From Nocardioides antri (GTDB lineage Bacteria > Actinomycetota > Actinomycetes > Propionibacteriales > Nocardioidaceae), in assembly GCF_008373765.1 (NCBI RefSeq), contig NZ_VUJW01000010.1, forward strand, positions 62,001 to 126,000: a stretch of DNA of 64,000 bases, written 5' to 3'. Made by a program: the position numbers and the translations under genes. Under the pieces are notes generated by a model. The model was not told where the DNA came from. It saw only the letters and a list, made by a program, of their open reading frames with translations, and searched no databases. Positions 8,894-17,361 of the stretch are shown piece by piece. Position 1 is the stretch's first letter; every line of letters starts with the position of its first letter.

Positions 8894-8972
8894 ACGACCA
8901 GCCCAGGCTCGGCGAGCTGCGCGTCGGACGGCGGCCCGACCGGCGTACGGGCCGGGGGTTGTCCGCCGTTCC

Positions 8973-9038
8973 CACGGGTTGTCCGCTTCTGCAGTGGCCG
9001 ACAACCCGTGGAATACCCGGTCGACCGGGTATTCCACG
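8973..9038. repeat. Overlapping inverted repeats: 11-bp stem and 32-bp perfect palindrome
   Basis: Arms at 8973-8983 (CACGGGTTGTC) and 9000-9010 pair perfectly across a 16-base loop. The palindrome at 9007-9038 has 16-bp arms with no spacer, centred on GTCGAC. The two structures share bases 9007-9010, so they compete. 'GTTGTCCGC' occurs twice just before and within the left arm. It could be a terminator for the VWA gene or a protein-binding element. Confidence 0.7.
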
Positions 9039-9055
9039 CCCCCGCCGCGCCCCGA

Positions 9056-9709
9056 TCAGTCCTCCAGCCCGGCCCGCTCCTCCGCGGTGTAGGCCTCCAT
9101 CATCGGCGCGGGAGCACCAGCAGGCGCGGCCATCCGGGCGGCGCGCATCTTCGACAGCTTGGCGGCGCTGACCTTCATCGCCTCGCTGGTCTTGCTGCGG
9201 CCGTAGGTGACCGACGCGTCGGCGGAGACGCCCAGGGAGGCGCCGACCTCGATCGCGTCCTGGTCGGCCCCCATGTAGAGGAACTGCCAGGCGTAGTCGC
9301 TGGTCTGCTGCTCCACCAGCGCCTTGATCGCGGGGTGGGTCCACTCCTGGCTGGCGTTCTCGTAGCCGTCGGTCATGATCGCGACGATGACCGTGCCGGG
9401 TCGCTGGTCCTCGGGCATCGCGGCGAGCTCGGCGCCGGCGGTGGTGACCAACCGACCCATCGCGTCGAGGAGCGCGGTCGAGCCGCGCGGCTGCAGGTCG
9501 AGGGGCGGGACGTCGGCGAGCGGCTTGCCGGAGTAGACGACGTCGTACTCGTTGTCGAACTGCGCCAGCGTCACCCGGCACTCGCCGGCGGTCTTGCGCT
9601 GCTCGTCGACGAACGCCGCGAAGCCGCCCTCGGTGTCGGTCTTGATGGACTGCATCGAGCCGCTGCGGTCGAGCAGGAAGTACAGGTGGGTGAGGTCCGC
9701 TCGGGTCAT
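9056..9709 (-). CDS. VWA-domain protein
   Basis: A 217-residue von Willebrand type A protein. The MIDAS motif 'FLLDRSGSMQS' (DxSxS) is near residue 15, the Thr site falls in 'RGSTALLDA' and the Asp site in 'IMTDGYENAS'. It has no signal peptide or membrane segment, so it should be cytoplasmic. The domain binds a divalent metal and protein partners. ATG 9709 is preferred because GGAG lies 6-7 bases upstream; an in-frame GTG at 9715 is possible. The C-terminal about 50 residues are low-complexity and Ala-rich. Confidence 0.8.
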   Translation of the reverse strand: MTRADLTHLYFLLDRSGSMQSIKTDTEGGFAAFVDEQRKTAGECRVTLAQFDNEYDVVYSGKPLADVPPLDLQPRGSTALLDAMGRLVTTAGAELAAMPEDQRPGTVIVAIMTDGYENASQEWTHPAIKALVEQQTSDYAWQFLYMGADQDAIEVGASLGVSADASVTYGRSKTSEAMKVSAAKLSKMRAARMAAPAGAPAPMMEAYTAEERAGLED

Positions 9710-9745
9710 GGTCACTCCGTCCCGGGAGCGATCCCCGACCGCTCC

Positions 9746-10162
9746 CTACTGTGTGGGTCGACGCGGCTTGAACCGCATCGGGGCGGGCGCCGCCGCCGGT
9801 TGCCGTGGCACCCCTGACTCCAGGTCGTACTTCGCCCGTTCGACACCCGCCGCCGTCACCCGGCCGCGTTCGTCGGCGTAGGCGCCGAGGGTGACGGTCC
9901 GGGCCAGCCGCGGACCGACGGCGTTCTCCGTCAGTCCGGCCTGAGCCCCGGCGCTCCGGAGAGACGCCTGGCCGGTCAGCACGGCGCCCGCCATCGACTC
10001 GTCGATCAGCTCGGTCAGCCGGTCGGCCGCTTCCCGAAGGTAGGGGAGGGCTCCGACGGAATCCTTGCCCTCGGCTTCGTCGAGAGCACGGCGTACGGCG
10101 GCCAGCCCCTCCCTGTCGGGCCCCTGGCCCTGCTTCGGGTCGACCGGTCGATCCTGGGTCAT
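9746..10162 (-). CDS. Small helix-rich protein, probable DNA-binding regulator
   Basis: A 138-residue protein. The start ATG at 10162 is chosen because the TGCGGT-type operator cluster begins there and the longer upstream reading is low-complexity. The N-terminal half is helical ('ALPYLREAADRLTELIDESMAGAV'). The middle 'SLRSAGAQAGLTENAVGPRLARTVTLGAY' has a helix-turn-helix look, as in proteins that discriminate by 'GLTENAV'. The tail is proline-rich and basic. I do not recognise a named family. The operator-like repeats overlapping its start suggest autoregulation. Confidence 0.6.
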   Translation of the reverse strand: MTQDRPVDPKQGQGPDREGLAAVRRALDEAEGKDSVGALPYLREAADRLTELIDESMAGAVLTGQASLRSAGAQAGLTENAVGPRLARTVTLGAYADERGRVTAAGVERAKYDLESGVPRQPAAAPAPMRFKPRRPTQ

Positions 10163-10225
10163 GCGGTGCACATTACCGCATAAACTGCGGCACCGCAAGA
10201 AATGCGCCACCGCACTTGATGCGGT
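10161..10225. promoter_or_regulatory. Cluster of TGCGGT/ACCGCA inverted repeats, probable operators
   Basis: In 65 bp between divergent genes there are three inverted repeats of one half-site: ATGCGGT-N7-ACCGCAT (10161-10181), TGCGG-CA-CCGCA (10186-10197) and ACCGCA-N5-TGCGGT (10209-10225). A further near copy TGCGCCACCGCA sits at 10203-10214. The first overlaps the start codon of the minus-strand small gene. The last overlaps a possible -35 (TTGATG, 10216-10221) for hflX, with GATAAT at 10241-10246 as a possible -10, although the 19-bp spacer is long. Confidence 0.65.
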
Positions 10226-10289
10226 CGCGACCGGGCGGCGGATAATCGGGAAGCCTTCGGGGCACTGCGTGGTTACGCTGGACAGACAT

Positions 10290-11774
10290 ATGACGAACCA
10301 CGCAGAAGACTTCACCCTCGACACCGAGCTTGCGCAGACCGCCGCTTGGGACACCGACGACGACTTCGAGTCGGGCTACGCGGACCCCGACGACACAGAC
10401 CCGGAGGAGGTCACCACCGGTGACCTCGACCTCGCGGCGCGCCACGAGCTGCGCCGGGTCGCGGGCCTCCGCACCGAGCTCGAGGACATCACCGAGGTCG
10501 AGTACCGCCAGCTCCGGCTCGAGCGCGTCGTCCTGGTCGGTGTCTGGACCGACGGCACGATCGAGGACGCCGAGAACTCCATGGCCGAGCTCGCGCTGCT
10601 CGCCGAGACCGCCGGCTCGGAGGTGCTCGACGCGATCTACCAGCGCCGGCAGAACCCCGACCCCGCGACGTACGTCGGACGCGGCAAGGTCGAGGGTCTC
10701 GGCGAGATCGTGCAGGCGACCGGTGCCGACACCGTCATCTGCGACGGTGAGCTGGCTCCCTCGCAGCTGAGGAACCTCGAGGACCGGCTCAAGGTCAAGG
10801 TCGTCGACCGCACCGCGCTGATCCTCGACATCTTCGCGCAGCACGCGAAGTCCAAGGAAGGCAAGGCGCAGGTCGAGCTGGCCCAGCTCAACTACATGAA
10901 GCAGCGGCTCCGTGGTTGGGGTGGCAACCTGTCCCGCCAGGTCGGTGGTCGGGTCGCGGGCGGTGCCGGCATCGGTGGCCGCGGCCCCGGTGAGACCAAG
11001 ATCGAGACCGACCGGCGCCGGATCAACGACCGGATCGCCAAGCTCCGCCGCGAGCTGAAGGCGATGGCCGGCACCCGGACCACGATGCGCCAGGAGCGGC
11101 GACGCAACGCCGTACCCTCCGTCGCGATCGCGGGCTACACCAACGCGGGCAAGTCGTCGCTGCTCAACCGGCTCACCGGAGCGGGTGTGCTCGTCGAGAA
11201 CGCCCTGTTCGCGACGCTCGACCCGACGACGCGTCGCACGCAGGCGACCGACGGCCGGGTCTACACGATGAGCGACACCGTCGGCTTCGTGCGCCACCTG
11301 CCCCACCAGCTCGTCGAGGCGTTCCGCTCGACGCTGGAGGAGGTCGCCGACTCCGACCTGATCGTCCACGTCGTCGACGGCTCGCACGCCGACCCCGAGG
11401 GCCAGATCAACGCCGTCCGCGAGGTGCTCGCCGAGATCGGCGCGGCGGACATCCCCGAGCTCATCGTCATCAACAAGACCGATGTCGCGGACCCCCTCGT
11501 CGTCGCCCGGCTCAAGCAGCGAGAGCCCCACTCGGTCGCCGTCTCGGCCCGCACCGGGGAGGGCATCGCCGACGCTCTCGCCGCCATCGAGGCCGAGCTG
11601 CCGCGGCCGCAGGTGGAGTTCGACGCGCTGGTGCCCTACGCCCGCGGTGACCTGGTCGACCAGATCCACCGGCTCGGCGAGATCGACTCCCTCGAGCACA
11701 CCGCCGACGGCACCCGGATCGCCGGCCGTGCCACCGAAGCGCTCGCCGGAGAGCTCGCGGCCTACGCCGTCTGA
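10290..11774 (+). CDS. hflX: GTPase HflX
   Basis: A 494-residue protein from ATG 10290. The HflX N-terminal domain includes 'NPDPATYVGRGKVEGLGEIV' and 'ELAPSQLRNLEDRLKVKVVDRTALILDIFAQHA'. A Gly-rich linker 'GGAGIGGRGPGETKIETDRRR' follows, then the G domain with P-loop 'GYTNAGKSSLLNRLTG', switch 'DTVGFVRHLPHQL' and 'NKTD'. HflX binds the 50S subunit and splits or rescues stalled ribosomes. About 70 acidic residues precede the conserved part. It is divergent from the small regulator gene and shares its operator-rich spacer. Confidence 0.94.
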   Translation: MTNHAEDFTLDTELAQTAAWDTDDDFESGYADPDDTDPEEVTTGDLDLAARHELRRVAGLRTELEDITEVEYRQLRLERVVLVGVWTDGTIEDAENSMAELALLAETAGSEVLDAIYQRRQNPDPATYVGRGKVEGLGEIVQATGADTVICDGELAPSQLRNLEDRLKVKVVDRTALILDIFAQHAKSKEGKAQVELAQLNYMKQRLRGWGGNLSRQVGGRVAGGAGIGGRGPGETKIETDRRRINDRIAKLRRELKAMAGTRTTMRQERRRNAVPSVAIAGYTNAGKSSLLNRLTGAGVLVENALFATLDPTTRRTQATDGRVYTMSDTVGFVRHLPHQLVEAFRSTLEEVADSDLIVHVVDGSHADPEGQINAVREVLAEIGAADIPELIVINKTDVADPLVVARLKQREPHSVAVSARTGEGIADALAAIEAELPRPQVEFDALVPYARGDLVDQIHRLGEIDSLEHTADGTRIAGRATEALAGELAAYAV

Positions 11775-11834
11775 CTGACGGGGCATCCACCGCAAGACCG
11801 ATGCGGGGACGGCTCGACGGGGTGACGATGAGTC

Positions 11835-12926
11835 ATGCGCTTCCTCGTCCTGACGTTGGTCTCGGTCTCACTCGGGGTGGTCCCGGTCCAGCTGCACAGC
11901 CCCGCGGCGGCGTACGGCGGCGCCACCTGCGCCGGCCTCCCCGTCACGATCGACCTCAACGACCCGGACCACCCGCGCGTGCACCGGCCGCGGTCCGACG
12001 TCGTGCTCGGGACACCGGAGGGAGAGTGGATCGGTGCCGGTCGCGGCGACGACGTGGTCTGCGCCGGGGGTGGCAACGACTTCCTGATCGGCAGCAGGGG
12101 TGACGACGTCCTTCGCGGCGGACCAGGGACGGACGGGGTGAGCTATCGCCAGTCCGTCCGCCCGGTCCGCGTCGACCTCGCCGTCACCAGGCCCCAGCGC
12201 ACCGGGGTCGGAGTGGACACGCTGGTCGGGGTCGAGGAGGTCAGCGGCTCGCGGACCCAGCCGAACGACATCCGTGGCAACGCCGAGCGGAACCGCATCA
12301 CCGGTGGCGACGCCGCCGACGTCCTCGTCGGCAGAGGGGAGGACGACTACGTCAGCGACTGGGAGCAGGCCGATGCCGGCAACGATGACGACGACGACCT
12401 GCTCCGCGGTGGTGACGGGGACGACTACCTCTATGCCGGCGGCGGCGACGACCTGATGTACGGCGGTGCGGGCTCCGACCTGCTGATCGCCGATTTCGGC
12501 ATCGACGTCCTGTACGGCGGTTCGGGCGTGGACATCCTCGAAGCCTGGGGCCGTGCGACCGACAGCGAGCCGGACCGGATCGATGGCGGCGCGGAGCCGG
12601 ACTTCCTGGCGGCTGCCTCGGGCCCCCAGCTCTACGACGGGGGACCTGGGTCCGACATCATCGACTTCGCGGGGTTCGGGTTCGCCGGCGCAACGATCGA
12701 CCTGGCCGTGGACGGGCCCCAGGACACCAACGTCGCCGGGATCGACGAGTTCGTCTCCGTCGAGGGCGTGTACGGGAGCTCGGGCCCCGACACCATCCTC
12801 GGTGACGACGGGCCGAACTTCCTGAGCGGCGAGGGCGGCGCCGACGAGATCGACGGACGCGGTGGCACGGACCAGTGCGAGGTCGAGCCGACGGACTCGG
12901 TCGCCGGCTGCGAGGAATTCCTGTGA
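11835..12926 (+). CDS. Secreted RTX-type calcium-binding repeat protein
   Basis: A 363-residue protein with a signal peptide (residues 1-26, ending 'SPAAAYGG'). Many nonapeptide-like repeats GGxGxDxhx follow, for example 'GAGRGDDVVCAGGGNDFLIG', 'GGDGDDYLYAGGGDDLMYGG' and 'LSGEGGADEIDGRGG'. These fold into Ca2+-bound parallel beta-rolls. No catalytic domain is visible, so the repeats make up the whole mature protein. Cys pairs near both ends may form disulfides. The Sec signal, rather than a C-terminal type I secretion signal, is usual in actinobacteria. Confidence 0.85.
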   Translation: MRFLVLTLVSVSLGVVPVQLHSPAAAYGGATCAGLPVTIDLNDPDHPRVHRPRSDVVLGTPEGEWIGAGRGDDVVCAGGGNDFLIGSRGDDVLRGGPGTDGVSYRQSVRPVRVDLAVTRPQRTGVGVDTLVGVEEVSGSRTQPNDIRGNAERNRITGGDAADVLVGRGEDDYVSDWEQADAGNDDDDDLLRGGDGDDYLYAGGGDDLMYGGAGSDLLIADFGIDVLYGGSGVDILEAWGRATDSEPDRIDGGAEPDFLAAASGPQLYDGGPGSDIIDFAGFGFAGATIDLAVDGPQDTNVAGIDEFVSVEGVYGSSGPDTILGDDGPNFLSGEGGADEIDGRGGTDQCEVEPTDSVAGCEEFL

Positions 12927-13016
12927 GCGGGGGTCGGACAGCTCCATCGCCTCCGTTCTGACAACGGTTTCGGCGTTCGCCGGACAGGGTCGGCTCCGAC
13001 GCCGCACCATCTGCTG

Positions 13017-13694
13017 GTGCGCATTCGGGGAGCATGGTTCGTGGCCGTCGGCGTGGTCGTCGCCGTCGTGGCGACCGCCCTCCTCCTGGTGACCCGGGCC
13101 GGTGCCGACACCGACCGCTGCACCCGCTTCCGGGACGCAGCCGACGACCGGGCCGGGCTGGTCACCGGAGTCGGCGCGGATCTGCTCGTGATCGGCGACT
13201 CCTATTCCGTCGGCCTCGGCGTCGGCGCCGCGGAGAGCTGGCCGACGCGGCTGCCGGGGCGGGTCCGCGTGGGCGGGTTCTCCGGGTCCGGCTTCAGCCG
13301 GGGCGCGAGTCCCTGCGGTGACGTGTCGTACGCCGCCCGGGCGGCCCGCGACCTCCCCGAATCCGAGATCGTGGTGGTCGAGGGTGGGCTCAACGACTTC
13401 GACCAGCCGGCGGCCGCGGTGGAGGACGGGTTCGAGCGGCTGCTGGCCCGGCTGGACGACCGGCGGGTGCTGGTCGTGGGGCCGGCTCCCGCGCCCGAGC
13501 GGGCGGCCGCCGTACCGGCTGTCGATGCGTTGCTCGCCGACCTCGCGCGTGAGCACGGAGTGGGCTACCTCTCGATGGCCGAGGCCGACCTGCCCTACCT
13601 CGACGACGGTCTCCACCTCACGGTCGAGGGACACCGGCAGTTCGGGGACCTGGTCGCCGGGGCGCTGTCCACAGCGCGGCAGCCCGGGCGGTAG
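13017..13694 (+). CDS. Secreted or membrane-anchored SGNH/GDSL hydrolase
   Basis: A 225-residue protein with an N-terminal hydrophobic segment (residues 8-26) that may be a signal or an anchor. All SGNH blocks are visible: 'VIGDSYSVGLG' (nucleophilic Ser), the block II Gly region, 'VEGGLNDF' (Asn) and 'DDGLHLTVEGH' (Asp and His). It should hydrolyse an ester, perhaps an acyl or acetyl group on a wall polymer; the substrate is unknown. The start is GTG with no clear ribosome site, so it is tentative. Confidence 0.8.
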   Translation: MRIRGAWFVAVGVVVAVVATALLLVTRAGADTDRCTRFRDAADDRAGLVTGVGADLLVIGDSYSVGLGVGAAESWPTRLPGRVRVGGFSGSGFSRGASPCGDVSYAARAARDLPESEIVVVEGGLNDFDQPAAAVEDGFERLLARLDDRRVLVVGPAPAPERAAAVPAVDALLADLAREHGVGYLSMAEADLPYLDDGLHLTVEGHRQFGDLVAGALSTARQPGR

Positions 13695-13726
13695 TCCTGT
13701 CGCACCTGCGGTCTAGGGTTCCGGGC

Positions 13727-15727
13727 ATGTCCGGGGTCGACCACGACGCTCTGCGCGCGACGCTCGCCGCGGCCGTCGAGGCGCTCGGCGGCAGCGAGCG
13801 GGCGGGCCAGATCGCGATGGCCGAGGCCGTCGCCGAGTCCATGGCCGGGTCGTCGGGGCTCCGGCACCTCCTCGTCCAGGCCGGCACCGGCACCGGCAAG
13901 TCGCTCGGCTACCTCGTCCCCGCCCTGCACCACGACAAGCGGGTCGTCATCGCCACCGCGACCCTCGCGCTGCAGCACCAGCTGGTCGAGCGCGACCTGC
14001 CGCGCCTGACCAAGGCGGTCGGCGGCCGCGCCGGCGTCGACACCAGCTATGCCGTCCTCAAGGGCCGCTCCAACTACGCCTGCCTCCACCGGATCCGCGA
14101 GGGAGTGCCGGACGACCAGGGCGTGCTCGTCGAGGTGCCGGAGGGCTCGCTGGGCAAGAAGGTCCTCGAGCTGCGGGAGTGGGCCGAGGAGGAGACGAAG
14201 GCCGGCGGCAGTGGGGAGAAGGACGCCGCTCCGCGCCACACCGACCGCGAGTGGCGGCAGGTCAGCGTCACCGCGCGCGAGTGCCTCGGCGCGGCCAGGT
14301 GCCCGTTCGGCGAGGAGTGCTTCGCCGAACGCGCCCGGGAGAAGGCGCAACGCTCCCACCTGGTCGTCACCAACCACAGCCTGCTCGCGATCGACGCGAT
14401 CGAGGGCGTCCCGATGATCCCCGACTACGACGTCGTGGTGATCGACGAGGCCCACGAGCTCACGGCCCGGGTCACCCAGGCGGCGACCGACGAGCTGTGG
14501 GCGTCGGAGGTGGAGCGCGCGGCCCGCCGCTCGGCCCGCCACGTCCGCTCCGACTCCGGCGACCCGGCCGGCGACCTGGAGGACGCCGCCGACGCGCTGC
14601 GGTCGGCGCTCGGGGAGGCGCGGCCCGGCCGCATCGAGGCGCTGCCCGCGGATCTGGCCGACGCGCTCGTGCTGGTGCGCGACGCCGCCCGAGCGCTCGT
14701 CAGCGCCTTCCCCAAGTCCGACGCCGGCGACGAGCCGGACGCCGGGTTCACCCAGGCCAAGGGCAATGTGCAGGAGCTCTTCGCGACCGCCGACCGGATG
14801 GCCGCCAACGCCGACACCGACGTCCTCTGGTTGTCGGAGGGCACCGAGCGGCTCCCACCCCGGCTGTGCGTCGCCCCGCTCCAGGTCTGGGGACCACTGC
14901 GGGACAAGCTGCTGTCGGAGAAGACCGTGATCATGACCTCGGCGACCCTGATGCTCGGCGGCGACTTCACCTCGGTCGCCACCTCGGTCGGTCTCAAGCC
15001 CTCCGAGCGGGTCGCGGTCGGCGCGGAGTCGCCTGACGAGGTCGAGGACGGCGTCGAGCCCTGGGTCGGTCTCGACGTCGGCAGCCCGTTCGACTACGGC
15101 AAGCAGGCGATCCTCTACGTCGCCCGCCACCTCCCGCAGCCGGGCCGCGACGGGCTCGGCCCGGCCCAGCTCGACGAGATCACCGAGCTCGTCGACGCGG
15201 CCAACGGCCGCACCCTCGGGCTGTTCTCGAGCCGGCGTGCCGCCGAGACCGCGGCCGATCACGTCCGCGGCAAGCTGCCCCACCTCACCACGCTCGCCCA
15301 GGGCGACGCGCAGCTGCCGGAGCTGGCGCGGCAGTTCGTCGAGGACCCCCACACGTGCCTGTTCGGCACCCTCGGTCTCTGGCAGGGGCTCGACGTCCCC
15401 GGCGACACCTGCCAGCTGGTGCTCATCGACCGGATCCCGTTCCCGCGGCCCGACGACCCGCTGATGAGCGCGCGCCAGCGAGCCGCCGACCAGGCCGGCG
15501 GCAACGGCTTCATGCAGGTCGCGGCCACCCACGCCGCGCTGCTGCTGGCGCAGGGGGCGGGCCGCCTGATCCGCACCCACAGCGACAAGGGCGTGGTCGC
15601 CGTGCTCGACCCGCGGCTGGTCACCGCCCGCTACGGCAGCTTCCTCAAGGCGAGCCTGCCGCCGATGTGGACGACCACCGATCCGGCCGTGGTGCGCACG
15701 GCGCTGAGCCGGTTGTCCTCGGCCTAG
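13727..15727 (+). CDS. dinG: DinG-type ATP-dependent DNA helicase with Fe-S cysteines
   Basis: A 666-residue superfamily 2 helicase of the XPD/DinG group. Motif I is 'VQAGTGTGKSLGYLVPAL', motif Ia 'ATATLALQHQLV', motif II 'VVIDEAHEL', and the C-terminal motif VI 'GAGRLIRTHSDKG'. Four cysteines between motifs I and II ('NYACLH', 'ARECLG', 'ARCPFG', 'EECFAE') match the 4Fe-4S domain that distinguishes this family. It unwinds DNA 5' to 3' and acts in repair. The stop codon overlaps the convergent metalloprotease stop in a CTAG. Confidence 0.9.
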   Translation: MSGVDHDALRATLAAAVEALGGSERAGQIAMAEAVAESMAGSSGLRHLLVQAGTGTGKSLGYLVPALHHDKRVVIATATLALQHQLVERDLPRLTKAVGGRAGVDTSYAVLKGRSNYACLHRIREGVPDDQGVLVEVPEGSLGKKVLELREWAEEETKAGGSGEKDAAPRHTDREWRQVSVTARECLGAARCPFGEECFAERAREKAQRSHLVVTNHSLLAIDAIEGVPMIPDYDVVVIDEAHELTARVTQAATDELWASEVERAARRSARHVRSDSGDPAGDLEDAADALRSALGEARPGRIEALPADLADALVLVRDAARALVSAFPKSDAGDEPDAGFTQAKGNVQELFATADRMAANADTDVLWLSEGTERLPPRLCVAPLQVWGPLRDKLLSEKTVIMTSATLMLGGDFTSVATSVGLKPSERVAVGAESPDEVEDGVEPWVGLDVGSPFDYGKQAILYVARHLPQPGRDGLGPAQLDEITELVDAANGRTLGLFSSRRAAETAADHVRGKLPHLTTLAQGDAQLPELARQFVEDPHTCLFGTLGLWQGLDVPGDTCQLVLIDRIPFPRPDDPLMSARQRAADQAGGNGFMQVAATHAALLLAQGAGRLIRTHSDKGVVAVLDPRLVTARYGSFLKASLPPMWTTTDPAVVRTALSRLSSA

Positions 15728-17310
15728 GCCGGCTGCTGGGCCCTGGCCACGATCGACTGGGTGAGGTCCTGGTCGAGCGGGCGGCCGTGACAGGTCCACC
15801 GCGTGCCGATCTCGCAGTTGTAGCGGGAGCTCCCGTTGACGACGGTCAGCTCGACCGCCTTGACGTCCGTCGCGGAGAAGGGGACGGTGCCGTCGTAGTT
15901 GCCCGTGCCGGCGAGGTCGAGCACGGTGGTCTCCACGTCGCCCGAGTGGAAGAACACCCGCGCGAGCGCCCGGCTCCCGCGCACCTTCGGAGCCAGGTCG
16001 AGGATCAGGCGCAGCTGCCAGTCACTCGCGCTCAACCCGTCCGCGGGCTCGATCAGGTAGGACGCCGACGTCAGGTGGTCCAGCTCGATCGCGGCCACGC
16101 GCTCCCGGCTGGTCGGGGTGATGACGAAGGCGCGTTCCAGCGGTGCGGTGGGATAGCGGCTGCCCTCGTCGTACCACCGCCGCGGATGGAGGTTGGCCGC
16201 CGCCATCTGGAGGTACTCCGCAGCGATGTCGGTGCCCTGCTCGGCGAGGGCCTCCTCGACCGCCTGGAGCGAGTACAGATCGGGCGCACTCGTGCCGGCC
16301 TTGCGCCACATGGTGCGCACGATCACGGGCAGTCCGGCCTGGGACGTCCGGAACCGCTCGGAGACGTACCGGAAGAAGATCCAGGCGCCGTACCAGTAGC
16401 GGTCGCGGTGCCAGTCGAGGGACAGTCCCGGCTCGCCCATCGGACCGTTGCTGAGGTAGCCCCGGTTGTCGTCGATGCGGTCGTAGACCTCGTCCTCGGC
16501 CCACGTGGCCGTGGCCTCCATGAACCAGGTGTCCTCCCCGATGTCGTAGCCGAACTGCACCGCGTGGAAGTACTCGTGCGCCGCGGTCACCTTCATGTTC
16601 TTGATCGGTGTGTACAGCGGGAACTCCCGCTTGCGGTAGTCGTTGTCGAGCACGCAGTAGGCCCAGGTGCGACCGTGGTCCGGCGCCGTCGCGGGGTCGG
16701 TCGTGCAGTAGCCGTACAGGCCCCAGTCGCCGATCTGGGCGAGGTAGATGTCGGTCCGCGCGTCGCCTCCGCGGCGGCCGTCACGGGCCGGAGGGCGGTA
16801 GCCGGCGTCGACGTACTTCCGGTGCACGTGGGTGACGCTGGTGAGGACCTTCTCGACGTAGTCGGGACGCCCGTCGCCGTCCTGGTCGCGCCGCGGGACC
16901 CCGTTGACGCGGTCGTCGGACTTGCGCACGTAGTGCACGCACACGACCACCGAGCACGCGCGGCGCACGCGCTTGGTGCGGTAGCAGGAGGCGTCGGGGC
17001 AGCGCCCGGGGCTGGCGGTGGGTCGGGCGAGGTACGACGCCGCGCGCTCGCGCTGCTCCGGCGCGAGGTCGTCGCTCAGCAGTGCCAGGTCGCGGAGCGC
17101 CATCGTGGCCGAGCGGTCGGGAGCGTTGGGGCTCGTCGCGGTGCCGGCGGTCAGGGCCTGGGACTCGAAAAGCCCCTCGACCTTGGCGAGCGCGACCTCC
17201 GCCTGCGTCGCGCGAGTGGGCTCCGTGGTCTGCGCCGTCGCGGCGTGAGGAGGCGCTGCGAGCAGCGCAGAGGCGAGGAGGAGGGCGAGGAGCACGCCCG
17301 GACGGAGCAT
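15724..17310 (-). CDS. Secreted putative zinc metalloprotease (MXAN_6640-like)
   Basis: A 528-residue precursor with a clear signal peptide (residues 1-26, 'LLALLLASALLAAPPHAATA'). The zinc motif HExxH appears in 'AAHEYFHAVQFGYD', followed by 'WFMEATATWAEDEVYD', whose Glu is a likely third ligand. Before it, 'GDGRPDYVEKVL' has an EF-hand-like look. The C-terminal third is beta-rich. Homologues are annotated as extracellular proteases of unknown target. It is convergent with the helicase gene, with four bases of overlap. Confidence 0.75.
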   Translation of the reverse strand: MLRPGVLLALLLASALLAAPPHAATAQTTEPTRATQAEVALAKVEGLFESQALTAGTATSPNAPDRSATMALRDLALLSDDLAPEQRERAASYLARPTASPGRCPDASCYRTKRVRRACSVVVCVHYVRKSDDRVNGVPRRDQDGDGRPDYVEKVLTSVTHVHRKYVDAGYRPPARDGRRGGDARTDIYLAQIGDWGLYGYCTTDPATAPDHGRTWAYCVLDNDYRKREFPLYTPIKNMKVTAAHEYFHAVQFGYDIGEDTWFMEATATWAEDEVYDRIDDNRGYLSNGPMGEPGLSLDWHRDRYWYGAWIFFRYVSERFRTSQAGLPVIVRTMWRKAGTSAPDLYSLQAVEEALAEQGTDIAAEYLQMAAANLHPRRWYDEGSRYPTAPLERAFVITPTSRERVAAIELDHLTSASYLIEPADGLSASDWQLRLILDLAPKVRGSRALARVFFHSGDVETTVLDLAGTGNYDGTVPFSATDVKAVELTVVNGSSRYNCEIGTRWTCHGRPLDQDLTQSIVARAQQPA

Positions 17311-17361
17311 GGGGCGAACTGTATGCCCAACCGTCCGTCGAGGAGGCCGGTCTGGTGAGAC

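Larger units (their letters stand above)
8775..9055. other. Convergent intergenic region rich in inverted and direct repeats
   Basis: No gene is seen. The region separates the SDR gene and the VWA gene, which converge on it. It holds a 15-bp-stem hairpin, a pair of 18-bp direct repeats, an 11-bp-stem hairpin and a 32-bp perfect palindrome, each listed separately. Terminators for both neighbours are expected here, but the amount of symmetry exceeds what termination needs. Confidence 0.7.

Noticed and set aside
10065-10289. Longer HflX start
   Set aside because: The extra 75 codons run through the operator-rich spacer and antisense to the regulator gene, and their composition is shadow-like.
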